A stretch of DNA of 64,000 nt from the NCBI GenBank assembly GCA_013396655.1, contig WBMV01000270.1, positions 730,355 through 794,354 of the forward strand, read 5' to 3'. Position 1 is the first letter of the stretch; the number at the start of each line of letters is the position of its first letter. Origin of the DNA: Campylorhamphus procurvoides. Taxonomy: Eukaryota; Chordata; Aves; Passeriformes; Dendrocolaptidae. This document shows, one piece after another, positions 51,831 to 64,000 of the stretch. Both the position numbers and the translations under genes were made by a program. The notes under the pieces were generated by a model that made no database searches, was not told the origin of the DNA, and was given only the letters and a program-made list of their open reading frames with translations.

Positions 51831-54800
51831 CTGATGAATCGCGACGGTGCTGTTGGTCTGCAGCGCTTATGCAGCTGCTCCCTGTCGAGCCGGCCCCACT
51901 GTGCCTGACCGGTTTGGAGCGATGGCTGGGCAAGCCGAAGCTGGTCGCTGCTGTGGCGTGGTGCAAAAAATAGTGCATCAGCAATAACCAGCTCCCCGTG
52001 GCAAAGCCTGCTAACCCTACTTGCATTCGGAAGAAACCTGATTGAAATGGTGCACATTTCAATCACGTCAGTTTAAATTTTCAATACTATGCACTCAAAT
52101 TCTTTCTCAAATGAACGCAGGGCACTGCAAGATCGCCTGTCTCCAAGATGATTAGAGGGATGGAGCACCGCTCCTACAAAGGGAAGGCTGAGAGAATTGC
52201 GTTTGTTCAGCCAGGAAAAGAGACAGCTTAAGGTTTAACCTATTTGCAGCCTTCCAGTACTTGAAAGGGGCCTACAAGAAGGGTGAAGAGGAAATTTTTA
52301 CAAGAGCATGTAGTGACAGGACAAGAGTGAATGGCTTAAACCTGAGAAAGGATAAGTTTAGATATTGGGAAGAAACCCTTTAGTGTGAGGGTGACGAGGC
52401 ACTGGAACTCAGCGAGTGATTGAAGTGACAGATAAAAGATGGTGGTGGTGTAGGTGGTTTCAGCAGGGGCATCATCATTTTAATTTTTTATTTTTACCAT
52501 CCACAGTTACTCGTATACCACCTACTCTTTCCCAAATGTCACTCTTGCTCGAATTCTTTCTGCCAGCTTAAGCTTTCTGAATCTGTTTCTTTCAGCATTG
52601 TTCCCACATGAACCAGTACTTTCCCTTTGCACCCTGATACTGATTGTTGTCTGTGGGCTTTGGTAGAAGTCAACAGTAGTCACCTGTTGAGTTACATGGA
52701 AATAGAGGATGTGTGTGTATTGGCACAAGAGTCCCAACTGCAATGGGAATGTATAGTAGAAAAGTATCAGAAATAGGAAAAAATTAAGCATAAAGCTTTT
52801 ATCACATCTTTCTTTCAGGCTCAGAACGTTAAAACTGTGTTGTCACCCAGGAAGAGAGCACATCATGGAGGTGTGTGGGTGGCCAGAGACCCACTGAAAC
52901 AGGAGGTTCCTGGCAAGTTGTAGCTCAGGTGTAGTATCACATGAGGGTGGCTGATTTGCACAACAGCCCAAACTAAGAAAATCCACTGAATGATGAATCT
53001 CTATTGCTTGGCATCTCTCAGAGTGTGTATATATTTTGTTTAACTAAAACAGCTTAGCTCCTGGGTTTTGATATTTTAATTATTCTTTCTCTGTATCCAT
53101 ACGTGCATTTTCTGTCTCTCTTCTTTATCAACTCAACATTTTGTTTCAGTTTTCCTAGTTTTCTCATTGTCCTTATTTTTGCCAACTTCTTCATGTGGGA
53201 ATGTAATTGCTTTTCCTGTTATTTTTTGCTGCTTTCTTTCCTGATTCTGATACCCACTCTTTTCTCCACCTCAAAAATATTCTCTCACCTAAACTCCCCA
53301 CTTGTATTTTGCATTCTTTTTTTTCTTTTTAAGTTCTCAAACTATCTTGTATCTTCTGTGTCACTTCTGGCTTGCTGTCTAAGCTGTCCTTAGCATTCAT
53401 TGATTTTTAACCTAACACACTGACTGATATTTTTGAACCTCTTTAGGCATGGCTCTCTAGAGCACAGTGAGGCTTATAAGGCTGAAAGAGCAACACCCAA
53501 ATATCTTTAAAAAGGGGAAAAAAACCAGAGGGAGCGTGAAGAGGGAGGGAGAGACAGCTGCCAGCATGCTCCAGTTTCATTGGTTACCCTCTGTACTGTC
53601 TGACAGCACTTACATAGGTTGCATTTGGACAGAGAGACAAGAGACTAGCAGCTGCAAACATCAGAGATAGTAATGAGACGCTGGCTTCACAAAACTGTAA
53701 GTCCAATTGTAGGGTACCTTGTATTAGATTAAAAATACTGCAGCCCTTAGACACAAAGTTCTGAACTTGTATAAGACCACACTTTTTGACTGAAGCTGGG
53801 GGTGGTGGTAAGAATATTTAATTAAACATATGAAGGAGTAATTTTTATCTGTCAGGATTTGTAAGATCAAGTACAGACAACCATATTTCTGAATGACCAG
53901 ACCAAAGGCTCTTTTGTCAATTCTTTCATGCCTTCTTTGTGCTCTTGATGCTGCTTTGTCATGGGACTCAAATGTTTCCAAGAAATATATGCAGGTTTGA
54001 GTGCATACTTTTTCCTCTTTTATTTCTGGTGGTTTTCTTGTAAACTGTCTCAACTCCATCAACAGCAGCTTTAAAGAATTTGGTGATGGTATGGCATTAC
54101 TGATCAGACAGAGCCTGGACCAGAGCCACAGTGGAAATCGTGCATTTGGCAAGCACACCGCTTCAGCATTGTTCCACATGATCCCAAGTGGGCCAGTTGA
54201 GAGGTATTTGACCTACTTGGATTGTGTAGAAAACATCTATTGACAACACCATGGGAGCTCGAGACACAGTTCCTACTGTGGTGTCTTCTCTTTGCAAATG
54301 CATCACCCTGGGGGAGCTCAGACAGTACAGGACTGGATTAAGAATCCTTCCTTCAGGAAGACCAGGGGTAAAAATAAATGCTTCAGTTCTGCCTGCCCTG
54401 GGCCTAACTTGTCCAAGCTTGAAATACAAAGCTCCCCTTCCCTTCTACTGCATCTATACCCACTGCACCTGCTTCTCACTCAGTGGATGTTCTCTTGGGA
54501 TTTTCTTGTGTCATTACTGTGTGGCAGTTACTATGAAAAAACAGGCATGTCTAAGGCACTGAAGCAAGCAGTTATTTATTCTGAACAGAATGTTTGCAAT
54601 AATGTGACTCTAGATAAGGGCCCATGCACTCCCCCACCCTGCTGCCATATCAGCTCTGATTATTGGATGACACTGCAAAAGTGAGCTTTTAGCTTAGGAT
54701 AGGAAAGTGAAATCCACCTGACATTACTCAAGACATAAGACTTTATTCCTTGTCACAGTATCAGATCACAGCTGCTATCCAGACCTTCAGCATACCCAAG

Positions 54801-55639
54801 GACACAGCATGGACATTGACTTCAGGACATTCATTGATGAATATATGCTGTTTAGTCAAAAATGTGCTTTTTCTGCACTCAAAATCATATCATTGAGCAT
54901 AAAGGTGATGTGTATACCTTAAAGGAGTGATCATTTGCTTCTGTATGCTTTTCTATGCCAAATCTATCACAAGTTTGAAAACTTGAAAATCAATTCTTAC
55001 CCCAAGTGTGCTTGAACTCAAGATGCTGCTTGACTCTACTTGCCAGTGATATGAAGTATCTTTGGCTTCTCTCTTCTGTCACTGACTTCTGACAGATCTA
55101 AGTCTCTGCAGACATCTTGCTGCCTTTTGCTCAACCCAAAGAGCCCCCATTGTGACATAACCTACCGTCATCTGTGCTAGATAAAGTAGGGAGGGGAAAA
55201 CTTTGAGATATAGTTCTTCATGATTATGACATAGCTACTCTAAAATATGTAAAAAAAATAAAATATAGGAAAGCTACGAGTAGAATCAAGTCTGACAGAA
55301 AATCAGTGATCTTTCTTTGAACTGGACAAGCACATATATTCAGCCACCACTTGACAGTAACTTAAGCAGTAATTGAAAAGGTCTTAGTGGAGATTGCCAA
55401 TGGATGAGCTCAGGAGCTTGGCTGTCAGGGTGCAGGCATAGTCCCCAGTGGCTGATGGGTCAGTCTGTTGATCTAAATGTGCTGGGAACTTGAGGTTCCA
55501 TAGTCTGCTTTTGTCAGCATGGAAAAGACACCCAGATATCACACATCTTGCTATATCACCTAACACTGTCTTCCGTGGTTAGTTGCAACACAATTACTCC
55601 TTCCATTTTATCTAGAGCATGGAAATCTGAATCTGTGGA
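51831..55639. other. SP4 upstream intergenic DNA
   Basis: Apart from the CR1 at 52130-52445 I see no supported gene or repeat. Open frames are short and low in complexity. Confidence 0.5.
52130..52445 (+). mobile_element. CR1 fragment upstream of SP4
   Basis: gagggatggagcaccgctcc, then ggctgagagaattgcgtttg, cttccagtacttgaaagggg and agtgacaggacaagagtgaa match distal CR1 ORF2 on the plus strand. The terminal repeats are absent. Confidence 0.9.
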
Positions 55640-56228
55640 TGTCATGGTTTAGTCCCAGCCAACAACTAAGTACCACACAGCCACTTGCTCAGTGCCCACA
55701 GGCCCTGGTGGGTTGGGGAGGAGAATCAGAAACAGATAAAACCCATAGGTTGAGATAAGAGCAGTTTAATAATTAAAATATAACAATAATATCCATAATA
55801 ATAATATTAAAATTACAACAAATTGTGTTAGTAATGAAAAGGTTGGCAATAAAAAGAGAAATAACACCCAGGAAAGACAAATGCTCACCACCTGCTTACC
55901 AACATTCAGCTCAGCTCAGAGCAGCAATCGTCCCCTCCAATCAGCTCCCTCCAGTTTATATACTGGGCTTGACATTCTGTGGTATGGAATATCCCTTTGG
56001 CTAATTTGGGTCAGCTGTCCTGGCTATGCTGTATCCTAACTTCTTTTGTGCCTGCTCTCTAGCAAAGCTTGGGAAACTGGAAAGTCCTTGATTTAGAGTA
56101 AGCATTGCACAGCAGCAACTAAAACATCCATGTGTTATCAACATTATTCTCATACTAAATGCAAAACCCACAGCACTGTACTAGCTACTAGGAAGAAAAT
56201 TAACTCTATTGCAGCTGAAACCAGGACA
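55640..56228 (-). mobile_element. Solo LTR, avian ERVL type, complete
   Basis: The minus strand begins TGTCCTGGTTTCAGCTG and ends GGGACTAAACCATGACA, the terminal signature of an ERVL-family LTR abundant in neoavian genomes. The 589 bases have TG...CA ends. A TATATAAACTGG promoter box lies at 55951-55962, and the usual AT-rich 3' part is present. No internal retroviral sequence is attached, so this is a solo LTR left by recombination. Flanking 5-mers (gtgga / gcaga) are only partly alike, so the target duplication is uncertain. Confidence 0.9.
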
Positions 56229-56899
56229 GCAGAGAGTATGTTTTTCACCTTTAGTACCCCTGATGCAGCTGAGGAAGTATCCAAAAAAAGTCTACTACTA
56301 CTTTCCATCAAAGTGATTGTTTTTATTTCCTAAATAATCTTGCTTGCTGTTGATTTTCTAGTTCCAACATGCTGTCAGAGCACTGAGATAGGGGAATTAT
56401 GCTTTGGATGTCTGCATGACTAGTTATTCTCCTCTACTTTTTCAACAACATGCTTACACTAATCATCTCACCAAATAAGGGCTGAACTTCTCACCATTAA
56501 TATTGTGCTTCCCATTCTAGAAATCTCTTTTTGCTGCTGAGCTGCCCCACCTGCATTTGCAGAACTCTTCTCACAGAAACAGATATGATGCTCAAAGGAA
56601 TCCTGTCTTTGTCATGATTGACAATATCTGACTACATGAAAAGTTGTGTTTGATGTAACCAGCTTGGCAGTTTTGTTTTATGTGGCCCATTGTGTGCAGG
56701 AAACAACACTTCTGGCTCAGGAAGTCTGCCTGCATCTTCACTGCCTCTGAAAGCACTGCTGCCCTGCCCAGATACGTGCTTTTTGTTCAGTTCATCTTCC
56801 AAAAATGGAGAGGCGCTGATGGCAGGTGTGTTGATAGATCCAGGGTGTTTTATATGAGGGTTTTTTAAGTTGTTCAAATTAAATAGGTCAAATTCAGAA

Positions 56900-56961
56900 T
56901 CATAGAGTCAGAGAATATGCTGAGTTAGAAGGAACCCATCAGGTTCATTGAGTCCAGCTCC
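56900..56961 (-). mobile_element. CR1 3' tail abutting an LTR-like segment
   Basis: atcatagagtcagagaatat, then ctgagttagaaggaacccat and cattgagtccagctcctgg. The CR1 match stops abruptly where the GC-rich LTR-like sequence starts, which suggests a junction there. Confidence 0.8.
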
Positions 56962-57420
56962 TGGACTGCGGGCGGAGGGTGCACGCCACGCAAGTCAGCC
57001 GAGTCGCAAGCCCGGGGGGGGGGGCACGGATAGCAAAGAAAGGAGAGGCGGACACGGGGTTGTGGCTGCAGCCAAGGAGAACGAGAACTGGAACTTTTAT
57101 TAAGGGGAGCATCAGACTTATATACTCTCGGTGGGGGAAGATTCTAGAAAATTGGGCGGAGTTAAGGGGTTGACAACTTGGATGAGGGGTGTGATTGGGT
57201 AGGAGAGGGAGGCTCCGCCTCCGGGGAGTGGCAATAGGAGGGATCAAGGGAGTGGCCTGCCCAATATGGTAAGGCCTATGCGCCGTTACCATGGGCGACC
57301 GAGGAACCAATGGTAGCTGTACCCGAGCCCGGGAAACAACTGACCAATGGGGGACTGTATCTAACTGGGGAAACTGGGGAAGAACTGGGAGACAACCAAT
57401 CAGAACAATTGTAATAATGA
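56962..57420 (-). mobile_element. Second LTR-like segment (retroviral, unclassified)
   Basis: GC-rich relative to its surroundings. In minus orientation it has several CCAAT/ATTGG motifs, TATATAA at 57118-57124, AATAAA 17 bases downstream (57096-57101), and then a GC-rich tract with an 11-base C run, i.e. the U3-R-U5 order of an LTR. The right-hand boundary and family are not resolved. A GC-rich cellular promoter is a less likely alternative. Confidence 0.6.
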
Positions 57421-57650
57421 CTATTGAGTAACTATTCTAATACAGAGGAAATCTCTAATTCTAACTACAATAACTGTCTGGCGTCTTCTTCTTGATGGTG
57501 AGTCTTGATTCAGGTCTTGGTCACATTGCTGTTTCTGCTTCTGGCTGGGTTCCTGGTGGTAGTCTGCTTTGTCTCCAGGCGATGTAAGAATCTCTGATTC
57601 CCACACTGGACTCATGATCTTTCTCACCTATTCCCTGTGAAACCCGAAGT
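57421..57650 (-). other. Sequence adjoining the LTR-like segment with a short Arg-rich open frame
   Basis: Directly upstream (minus strand) of the LTR-like segment is a 68-codon open frame (57421-57627) with a polar, Gln/Asp-rich middle and an SRRRRQ stretch. It could be the 3' end of a retroviral coding region or part of a long U3. I do not recognize the product, and the frame may be coincidental. Confidence 0.3.
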
Positions 57651-60109
57651 TAACAAAGTACCAGAAATATCAGAAGATGGGAAAGTGGGATGGCGTTCAA
57701 CTAGGATACTAGTTAATATGCCTGTAATACACATAGTAGTAAACAGAATATGTAATTTGCAATTTGTGATCCAAATTTTGTATGTGGTACCAGTGACCCA
57801 GTTCTGCACAAGTCTTGTATTAATAAATGTAAAAAAAAGCCGCATGAGGGATGTGTCGACACCACGCTGGTTCTTGTTTGAGAAAATCAGTGAGTATACC
57901 CAGCAATTAAATTCTACAGGTACAGCAGACATAGAGGAGGATGGGAGGTAGATTTTTTTTCTCCCTGAACTCTAATAGAAAACTGACAAAACAAGCAGAT
58001 TTCATAGTCTCAAGTATATTTTCTAATATTTATTTTTCAATACAATACAGTTTTACTTTCATGAAGTTTCTGAGGAGTGAGAGCTGAGAACATGAGACAT
58101 AGACTTAATTTTTATCTACCTCCAAGTCTCAATGCATTTTGTTGTAGAAAAGTGACCCTTGCAAAAGAAGTGCACAAAGAAGGGTCCAAATAGAGATAAA
58201 TTTGTAGCAATAGATCACTTCATGCACCCAGGATTAGTGGCTCAAATACCACTGAAGGATATAGCTAAGAGTAGCAAATTCTTGTTACCACAAATGCCTG
58301 CTTTAAGAAGCAGGTGGCTTTGCTGGTGCACCAGAGTTTTAGACCTAAGTAACAAATGAGGTCTGATTTAAGAAGTAATTACAGATGACTCTCTCTGTCA
58401 CAGTAACTGCAAGACAGCGAAGATTAGTGTAGTGATCCTAACTGCAGAATGGGTGTCCAAAGGCATAAAACCATGAAAGCAAAGGCAAAGTATTTAAGGA
58501 AAAAAAATCCTTAAAATGAACCTGGAAAATATTTAAGTACACCACAGTAGAATGGTTAAAAGAATAAACATAGTGCATTAGATAGTTTATTTGAGTAATA
58601 AATAAGCCTACCATGAGTTAAAAGCAGCCCCCATGATGCCAGGCGGGAGCATCAAAAACAGTGGCATCTGAATTCTACAGCTGATGAATATGTAAGAGGG
58701 GCTCTGTGAGGAAATGTAAAATTCAAGTGGTCAGGAATAAATCCAAGAGAAGATAAATATTTGGAATCAAAGACCTGCAGGCATCAAGAGATGCATTAAG
58801 CTGCCTTGCGAGAATGGATCAGTGAGCAACAGAACTAACCTTTCTGCAGATGTTAATGCTTAAAAAGATCAGATTTTGGCCAGAACTTGGCAGAATTCTA
58901 TATTTTTTTTTGAAAACAAAATATGGGTCAGTCTAGGAGTATTTTCTACAAGCTGTTGTGCACCTACTGTGTAGCAAGTGAGGCCAGAGCAAAATATTTC
59001 TGTACATTATCTATGAGAATGTCATGTAAGATAGTGCCCAAAGATTCCCTAAAGTCAATACACATCACTTCTAGTGCCTGTTTTGCTATAGACTAGATAC
59101 TCTATTAAAGAAAACACAGCATTTTAACAAACTTTTGCTTGCAACAGATCTTTCCTGTCTATTTCTTTTTCACTGACCCTCCAGGTGCTTTTAAAGTGGT
59201 AATTTAATTTATTAAAGTATTGTTCTTGATGTTGAAATTACACTGACTGCTGATTTCTCCTTTCTTTTTGAAGAGGATATTTTATTCTACTCTATTCAGA
59301 CTACCCATTGTTCAAGAATTCTTGAAAACAGGGATGGCAAAATGGTGTTATAAATGTTTTCAGTCTAGAACCACTCCACAAAAAATTTCTGAGGCAAATA
59401 TTTACATACTGAGTGAATTTAAAAATTATGTCTCTGTGCTCAAAATTAATATTTGATGCATGGTTTAAGGAGAGTCAAGTTAGGCAAACAATTTAAAAGA
59501 CAAAATTTGCAAGACAGAAAATAATAGACTAACAGGAGGGAAATCATATGGCCAGGTTATTAGTATTCTTTGTAGCTTTAACAGTCTTTTCGTTCTAAAT
59601 ATTGCCAAAGGTTATTAAAAGAAGCTAATTAGATACTTACTAATTTTCTCTATCAAAACTACATTATAATAAATTACTGGTTGCCAAGTTACTTCCTTGA
59701 AATAAGTCAGTGGCAAAAGGAGTTAAAAATGGTTAAAAAAATGTTAGAATACAGGTAGTGCAATACAGAAATACTGAAATACACAGTACTTACACACAAC
59801 TGGCCCTTTTTATACCCTTACTCACTCTTGTTCTTCTGCAAATCACCTAAACCTCTCCCTTTTCCTGCCTTTGGTTCCTCCCCTAAACATAATGTAGTAA
59901 ATCCTGTACAATCTGAAACTGCTTTTTTTCCTGCATTGAATGATGTATCCCACCCCTGAGCAACACCGCCACGTGGTCTGAAAGAGGATCCAGAGAACTT
60001 CTTGCTTGCAGCAACTTGTCATGATGGCTTTTTCACCTGGACACTGGGTCTCTGCTGTAACAGTCCAGGGAGGCGCCTGGATAAAGTGTTTGTTCCTTGG
60101 TGGTCCTTG
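57651..60109. other. Intergenic DNA
   Basis: AT-rich. A 104-codon plus-strand open frame (57637-57951) ends TADIEEDGR and resembles no protein I recognize; it is listed as unexplained, not as a gene. Confidence 0.4.
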
Positions 60110-60520
60110 GTTCAGAGTGTGCTGTGGCCAGCAGGATCAGGACAGTGAGGCCACACCTTGAATCTTGTGTTCAGTTTTGGCCCCTCACTACAAGAAAGTC
60201 ATTGAGATGCTGGAGCGTGTCCTGAGAAGGGCAGTGGAGCAGGTGAAGGGTCTGGAGCACAAGGATTGGCTGAGGGAGCTGGGGGTGTTTAGCCTGGAGA
60301 AAAGGAGGCTCAGGGAGGCCCTTATTGCTCTCTACAGCTGCCTGAAAGGAGGGTGGAGCCAAGTGGGGTTCCGTCTCTTTTCCCAGCTAACAAGAAATAG
60401 GACAGGAGGAAATGGCCTCATGTTGTGCCGGGGAAGGTTTAGGTTGGATATTAAGAAAAATTTCTTTGTTGAAAGTGTTGCCAACCTTTAAACAGTCTGC
60501 CCAAGGAGGTGGTTGAGTCA
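60110..60520 (+). mobile_element. CR1 fragment with readable ORF2 C-terminus
   Basis: A 108-codon open stretch (60165-60491) encodes the CR1 ORF2 C-terminus, with strings such as LERVLRRAVEQVKGLEHK, LGVFSLEKRRLRE and GRFRLDIKKNFF. The match ends at ggtggttgagtca, where a single N follows at 60521. It is truncated at both ends and not a host gene. Confidence 0.93.
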
Positions 60521-60521
60521 N

Positions 60522-63500
60522 CTGATTTTTGTTTTAAACCTCTCTGGAGGAAAACACCCATTTGCTATTGGCCTTGTAAATACAGATATCTCCATTTGAT
60601 GCTATGGATCGTGGGAAGTGCGGTGATTACTGGAATGTGTTATTTCTTCTCTCTTAAGGAAAAAGTGTCCAAAAAAAAGTGAAGAAAATGTGCCATTTCA
60701 CATTGTTCATATTTTGCTTTAGGGTTTTTTTTTTAATCTTGTTTTTGAGTTAAAGTATGATGACAAGCTAAGAAGTGATTTCTTTTTTCTGTAAAGACCT
60801 TCATGTAGATTGCCAAGACTCACCTCCAAAGTGTTAAAAGTCACATTCTAAATCATAACAAAAGTCTTCTCTTTTCATCAAATTTTAGTTATTAAGTGAG
60901 AGAAAAAAAGGAAATTGCTTTTGGATACTCCCTGGAATTATGTGATGCTCAAAGAAGCTATTGCTGAGAAATTGGAGAGTTCAAGCTTTTCTTCTTGGTA
61001 AAAGAATGTGGCCATTAACAGCTCTTCAACTGCCTTAGAAAAGCACCTTAATTTATAGCTGTATGTTTAAATTTTTATTTTAGGGCACAGGCACAGTTGC
61101 CTGGCATGAAATTTATTGTACTTTCCTCTCTTAGTAGCTGCGCATTGCAGTAAGCAGCTCGCAGAAGTGGACTGAACCAATCTAACACTATGCAGCCCAT
61201 TCACATTATTCTTCAGATTAAGAAGCACTAAAGAGTTTTAACGCTAGAGTTATGTCTCCTGTAACAGTGGATGACAACTCTGAACTGGCTAGATGCATCA
61301 ATAACCTTCTGCTACTCTAAGCTGAACAGGAAATATAATTCATCTCCTGTGGTTTCCGGCTGAAACACATATTTGCAATGGCAAACTTATGAGCACTGCT
61401 AAATTCCGTTACTTGATTGAGAGATATCTTTTGGATTTTGGCTGTTTTGTTTCATGTTTGTTTTTGGTTTTTTCCTACAATTAAACATTACACTTGCTAA
61501 AAAAGTGACTAAGCTTAACATAAAATATAATATTGAAACTTTTTCTCTCTACCTACCTGAAAAAATAATAATTAAAAGATAATTAAGAGAGAGATAGTTA
61601 AGCTTTCTGGTTTAATGTGTATATTTTACATATTAAAAAATGGAAGATACCCTTACTGAAGTGACATGTGCCCCAAAGTTTCACAAGGGCACCTCACAGC
61701 TCTGGAGTAAACGCTGCTCTGGTGCTTAGCTGAGATGACTAAAGAGTGTGCATGGAAAGTGAAACTCCTCGGTTACTATCAAGTCTCTCTCTGTGGGCAT
61801 GTATGCATTCAATCACTAGAGAGAGGCAGGGGCAGAAAACAGCTGGGCAGTGATTGCTGAAACCACACAGTGGTACAGATGAAACATTTGGCTCTGTGTG
61901 ACTAAACTATTTTGTCAGTTTGCCAACAAATTTTACTGTAAGTAGATTTCCCTGGTCCCCATCCCTACACTGACACTACCTATTTTTCCTGATTTAAACA
62001 GTGAGAAAATTTATAACAGGGATAACCAAAGTCAAACCTGACACCTTCTGTTTCAGACAATCATCATATACTTTGTGCAACGTTCTTGCAGAGTCTCTCT
62101 GTAAAGCTGAGATGGATGGCTATGGGCACAACAAAGCAGGAAGCACCTCTAGAAGCAGAAAACTGCCATATTGGAGCTTATGCCAGTTTGATGCCTTCTG
62201 CTGTCCTGCATCAGAGGACATATTGTGGATTCCTTATTTTTAACCCTTATTTAAAACTTATTCTTGTTTTGCCAGTGTTTGTAATTTGTTAGTAACAGAA
62301 AGACTTCAGAAACATTTAACATTTATGCTTTCTCTCGGTTCCTGGCAATACTCCTCTCATAGTCAGAAAATCCATGATCTTTCAAATCACAGAGGTCTGT
62401 ACTGATCTTACTGGTCATTGCAGCAGTAGTCGTTAGCAACTGCAGTGCTACACTAACTAATTAAAGTCTTCTGGGTTTGGCATTTAGTTTTATGTGCTGA
62501 TTCACATGTACTTACCTGCACTGGGTTTGTTTTCAACTGCATGGCTTCACAACCATCTTTAACCAGCTTGAAAAGGTGCACTTCCAAAAAGAATGATTCT
62601 CCTCACTCAGTTGTGTGTCACCATTCACACCCTTGTGGTTGTACCAGTGCTTGTCTGGCCATGCAGAGACTCAAGAGAAACTCAATAAAAATGGAAAAAG
62701 CGGTCACAGAAAAGATGTTTTATCAGCTAGGTCAGCAGGCTGTTTCATCTGCTTGTGCTGTCAAAGCAGCACACCCCCAGCACAAAGGGAAGGTGAGAAG
62801 TTGTGGCCAGGCAGAGACTAGAATTGCATCTTTTAGCAGCAGTGGAGATCAGCTACAAGAGGTGTGACACCATTGCTTCACTGTGGGGTTAGCAGAATAC
62901 CCCTTCATCAATTCTTGCTATCATGAGGCTTTTTCTTCTCCCCCTTCATAATAGACTCAGCCATGCTGGGAGACTGTGTATCACAGCTGGAAAGAGAGGT
63001 GTGCTGTGTTTGGACCCTTGGGCTGCCTGTGTTGGCAGTATGACCCACACAAGAACATTATGGCTGTGACTTCAGCTCATGTTTCAAACCCAGACTCCAG
63101 ACTTATCCACACTGGTTTTCGTCTTCCGCTTATGTATAGGGACAAGCTGAATGATGTGCTAGGAAGGGAAACTTAAGTAGGAAGTGGAGACAGGGCAAAT
63201 TAGTCTAACCTTAAGACACATGGGGCAGAGTTAGCTTGAGTTATACATAGTGAACAAATAAGCCTAGAATGAGGAATGTGTCACAAGGACTCTGCATGAC
63301 ACATAGCGTACAAAGAGCATCAGGATGTGTGGTCACCTTGTAGGGATTTTAAAGCATATAATTAAATGTCCATAGAATATGTGGGTGAGCCTTAAAATAA
63401 GCAGTAAGTATGAAACAGATACCATTTTCAAAACATTTTTCTAAGCTGATCCTCTGTCTACCATGTTGCTGATTCACATATTTACAAAGATAAGTAATGC

Positions 63501-63562
63501 TGCTTTAACTGGTACAACACAGTAACACTCCCTGGAGAGCTACAAGGGTATGTGAGAATAGC
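60522..63562. other. Intergenic DNA, right edge
   Basis: No gene, RNA or full mobile element recognized. The stretch at about 61080-61420 has more balanced composition than its surroundings, but nothing in it can be named. Confidence 0.4.
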
Positions 63563-64000
63563 TGGTGTAGTGTCCTCTTTGGCCTTGCTGCTAGCCATTT
63601 CTCTTATGCCAAAAGCTGAACTGAGTGATCAGGCACTGCCATTTCACTGGTTGTACAAGTCTCACAGTATTCTATAATTTGGAGCAGCTTCTTGGCTAGA
63701 TATTTCGTATTGTTTAAGAATTTCATGTCTAAAGTATGTCAGGTTTTGGTTTTGGCGGTTTGTTGGTTGGTTGGTTGGTTNTGGTGTAGTGTCCTCTTTG
63801 GCCTTGCTGCTAGCCATTTCTCTTATGCCAAAAGCTGAACTGAGTGATCAGGCACTGCCATTTCACTGGTTGTACAAGTCTCACAGTATTCTATAATTTG
63901 GAGCAGCTTCTTGGCTAGATATTTCGTATTGTTTAAGAATTTCATGTCTAAAGTATGTCAGGTTTTGGTTTTGGCGGTTTGTTGGTTGGTTGGTTGGTTG
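63563..64000. repeat. 218-bp perfect direct repeat around a one-base N
   Basis: 63563-63780 and 63782-63999 are identical from tggtgtagtgtcctctttgg to the (GGTT)n run, separated only by one N at 63781. No divergence was seen. This looks like overlapping contig ends left unmerged at a minimal gap and not a biological duplication. Confidence 0.9.

Noticed and set aside
50467..52062. Long open frames crossing the N gap on both strands
   Set aside because: Over 300 codons of each are untranslated N; there is no evidence of coding sequence.
60165..60491. 108-codon plus-strand open frame as a possible gene
   Set aside because: It is the C-terminal part of CR1 ORF2, truncated on both sides.
62541..62867. 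108-codon plus-strand open frame near the right edge
   Set aside because: No recognizable family or motif, no splice context and unremarkable composition; probably chance.
1..64000. Prokaryote-type or defence systems, CRISPR arrays, tRNA or rRNA genes
   Set aside because: The window is vertebrate DNA with introns and CR1/ERV repeats. No direct-repeat arrays with spacers and no RNA-gene signatures were seen by eye.

Overview
This window is vertebrate genomic DNA, most likely from a bird. The main reasons are many 5'-truncated CR1 LINE fragments on both strands, a complete solo LTR of the kind familiar from neoavian genomes (TGTCCTGGTTTC at its 5' end), and an SP4 gene almost identical to amniote SP4. 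The assembly has a 916-base N gap (50711-51626), four isolated single Ns, and a 218-base perfect repeat around a one-base gap at the right edge. Human comparisons are made from recalled family sequence; no alignment was run.

Layout. (1) 1-13 kb, minus strand: a decayed copy of the axonemal dynein heavy chain gene DNAH11. At least eight exon-sized blocks can be placed in the correct transcript order, matching the N-terminal stem of the protein. Seven of the eight carry stop codons, frameshifts and/or lost splice dinucleotides. (2) 13-27 kb: gene-poor DNA containing an isolated CpG island (19.3-20.2 kb), where a DNAH11 promoter would be expected, a long ATCT microsatellite and one CR1 tail. (3) 27-51 kb, minus strand: SP4, an Sp/KLF zinc-finger transcription factor. 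Five coding exons are visible and intact (50337-50437, 48311-49856, 32347-32575, 31913-32112, 30618-30865). The first exon, expected to encode only Met-Ser plus one base, falls in or next to the N gap, whose right flank is CpG-rich and contains a perfect NRF1 palindrome. The 15.7-kb third intron is full of CR1 fragments. (4) 51.6-64 kb: the region upstream of SP4. It holds CR1 fragments, a complete ERVL-type solo LTR (55640-56228), a second LTR-like segment (about 56962-57420) and otherwise unannotated DNA.

SP4 followed downstream on the same strand by DNAH11 is the conserved amniote order (SP8-SP4-DNAH11), so the dynein remnant is at the orthologous locus and is not a processed copy. The main observation is the contrast between a strongly preserved SP4 and its unitary-pseudogene neighbour DNAH11. 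I saw no convincing tRNA, rRNA, CRISPR or prokaryote-like system.
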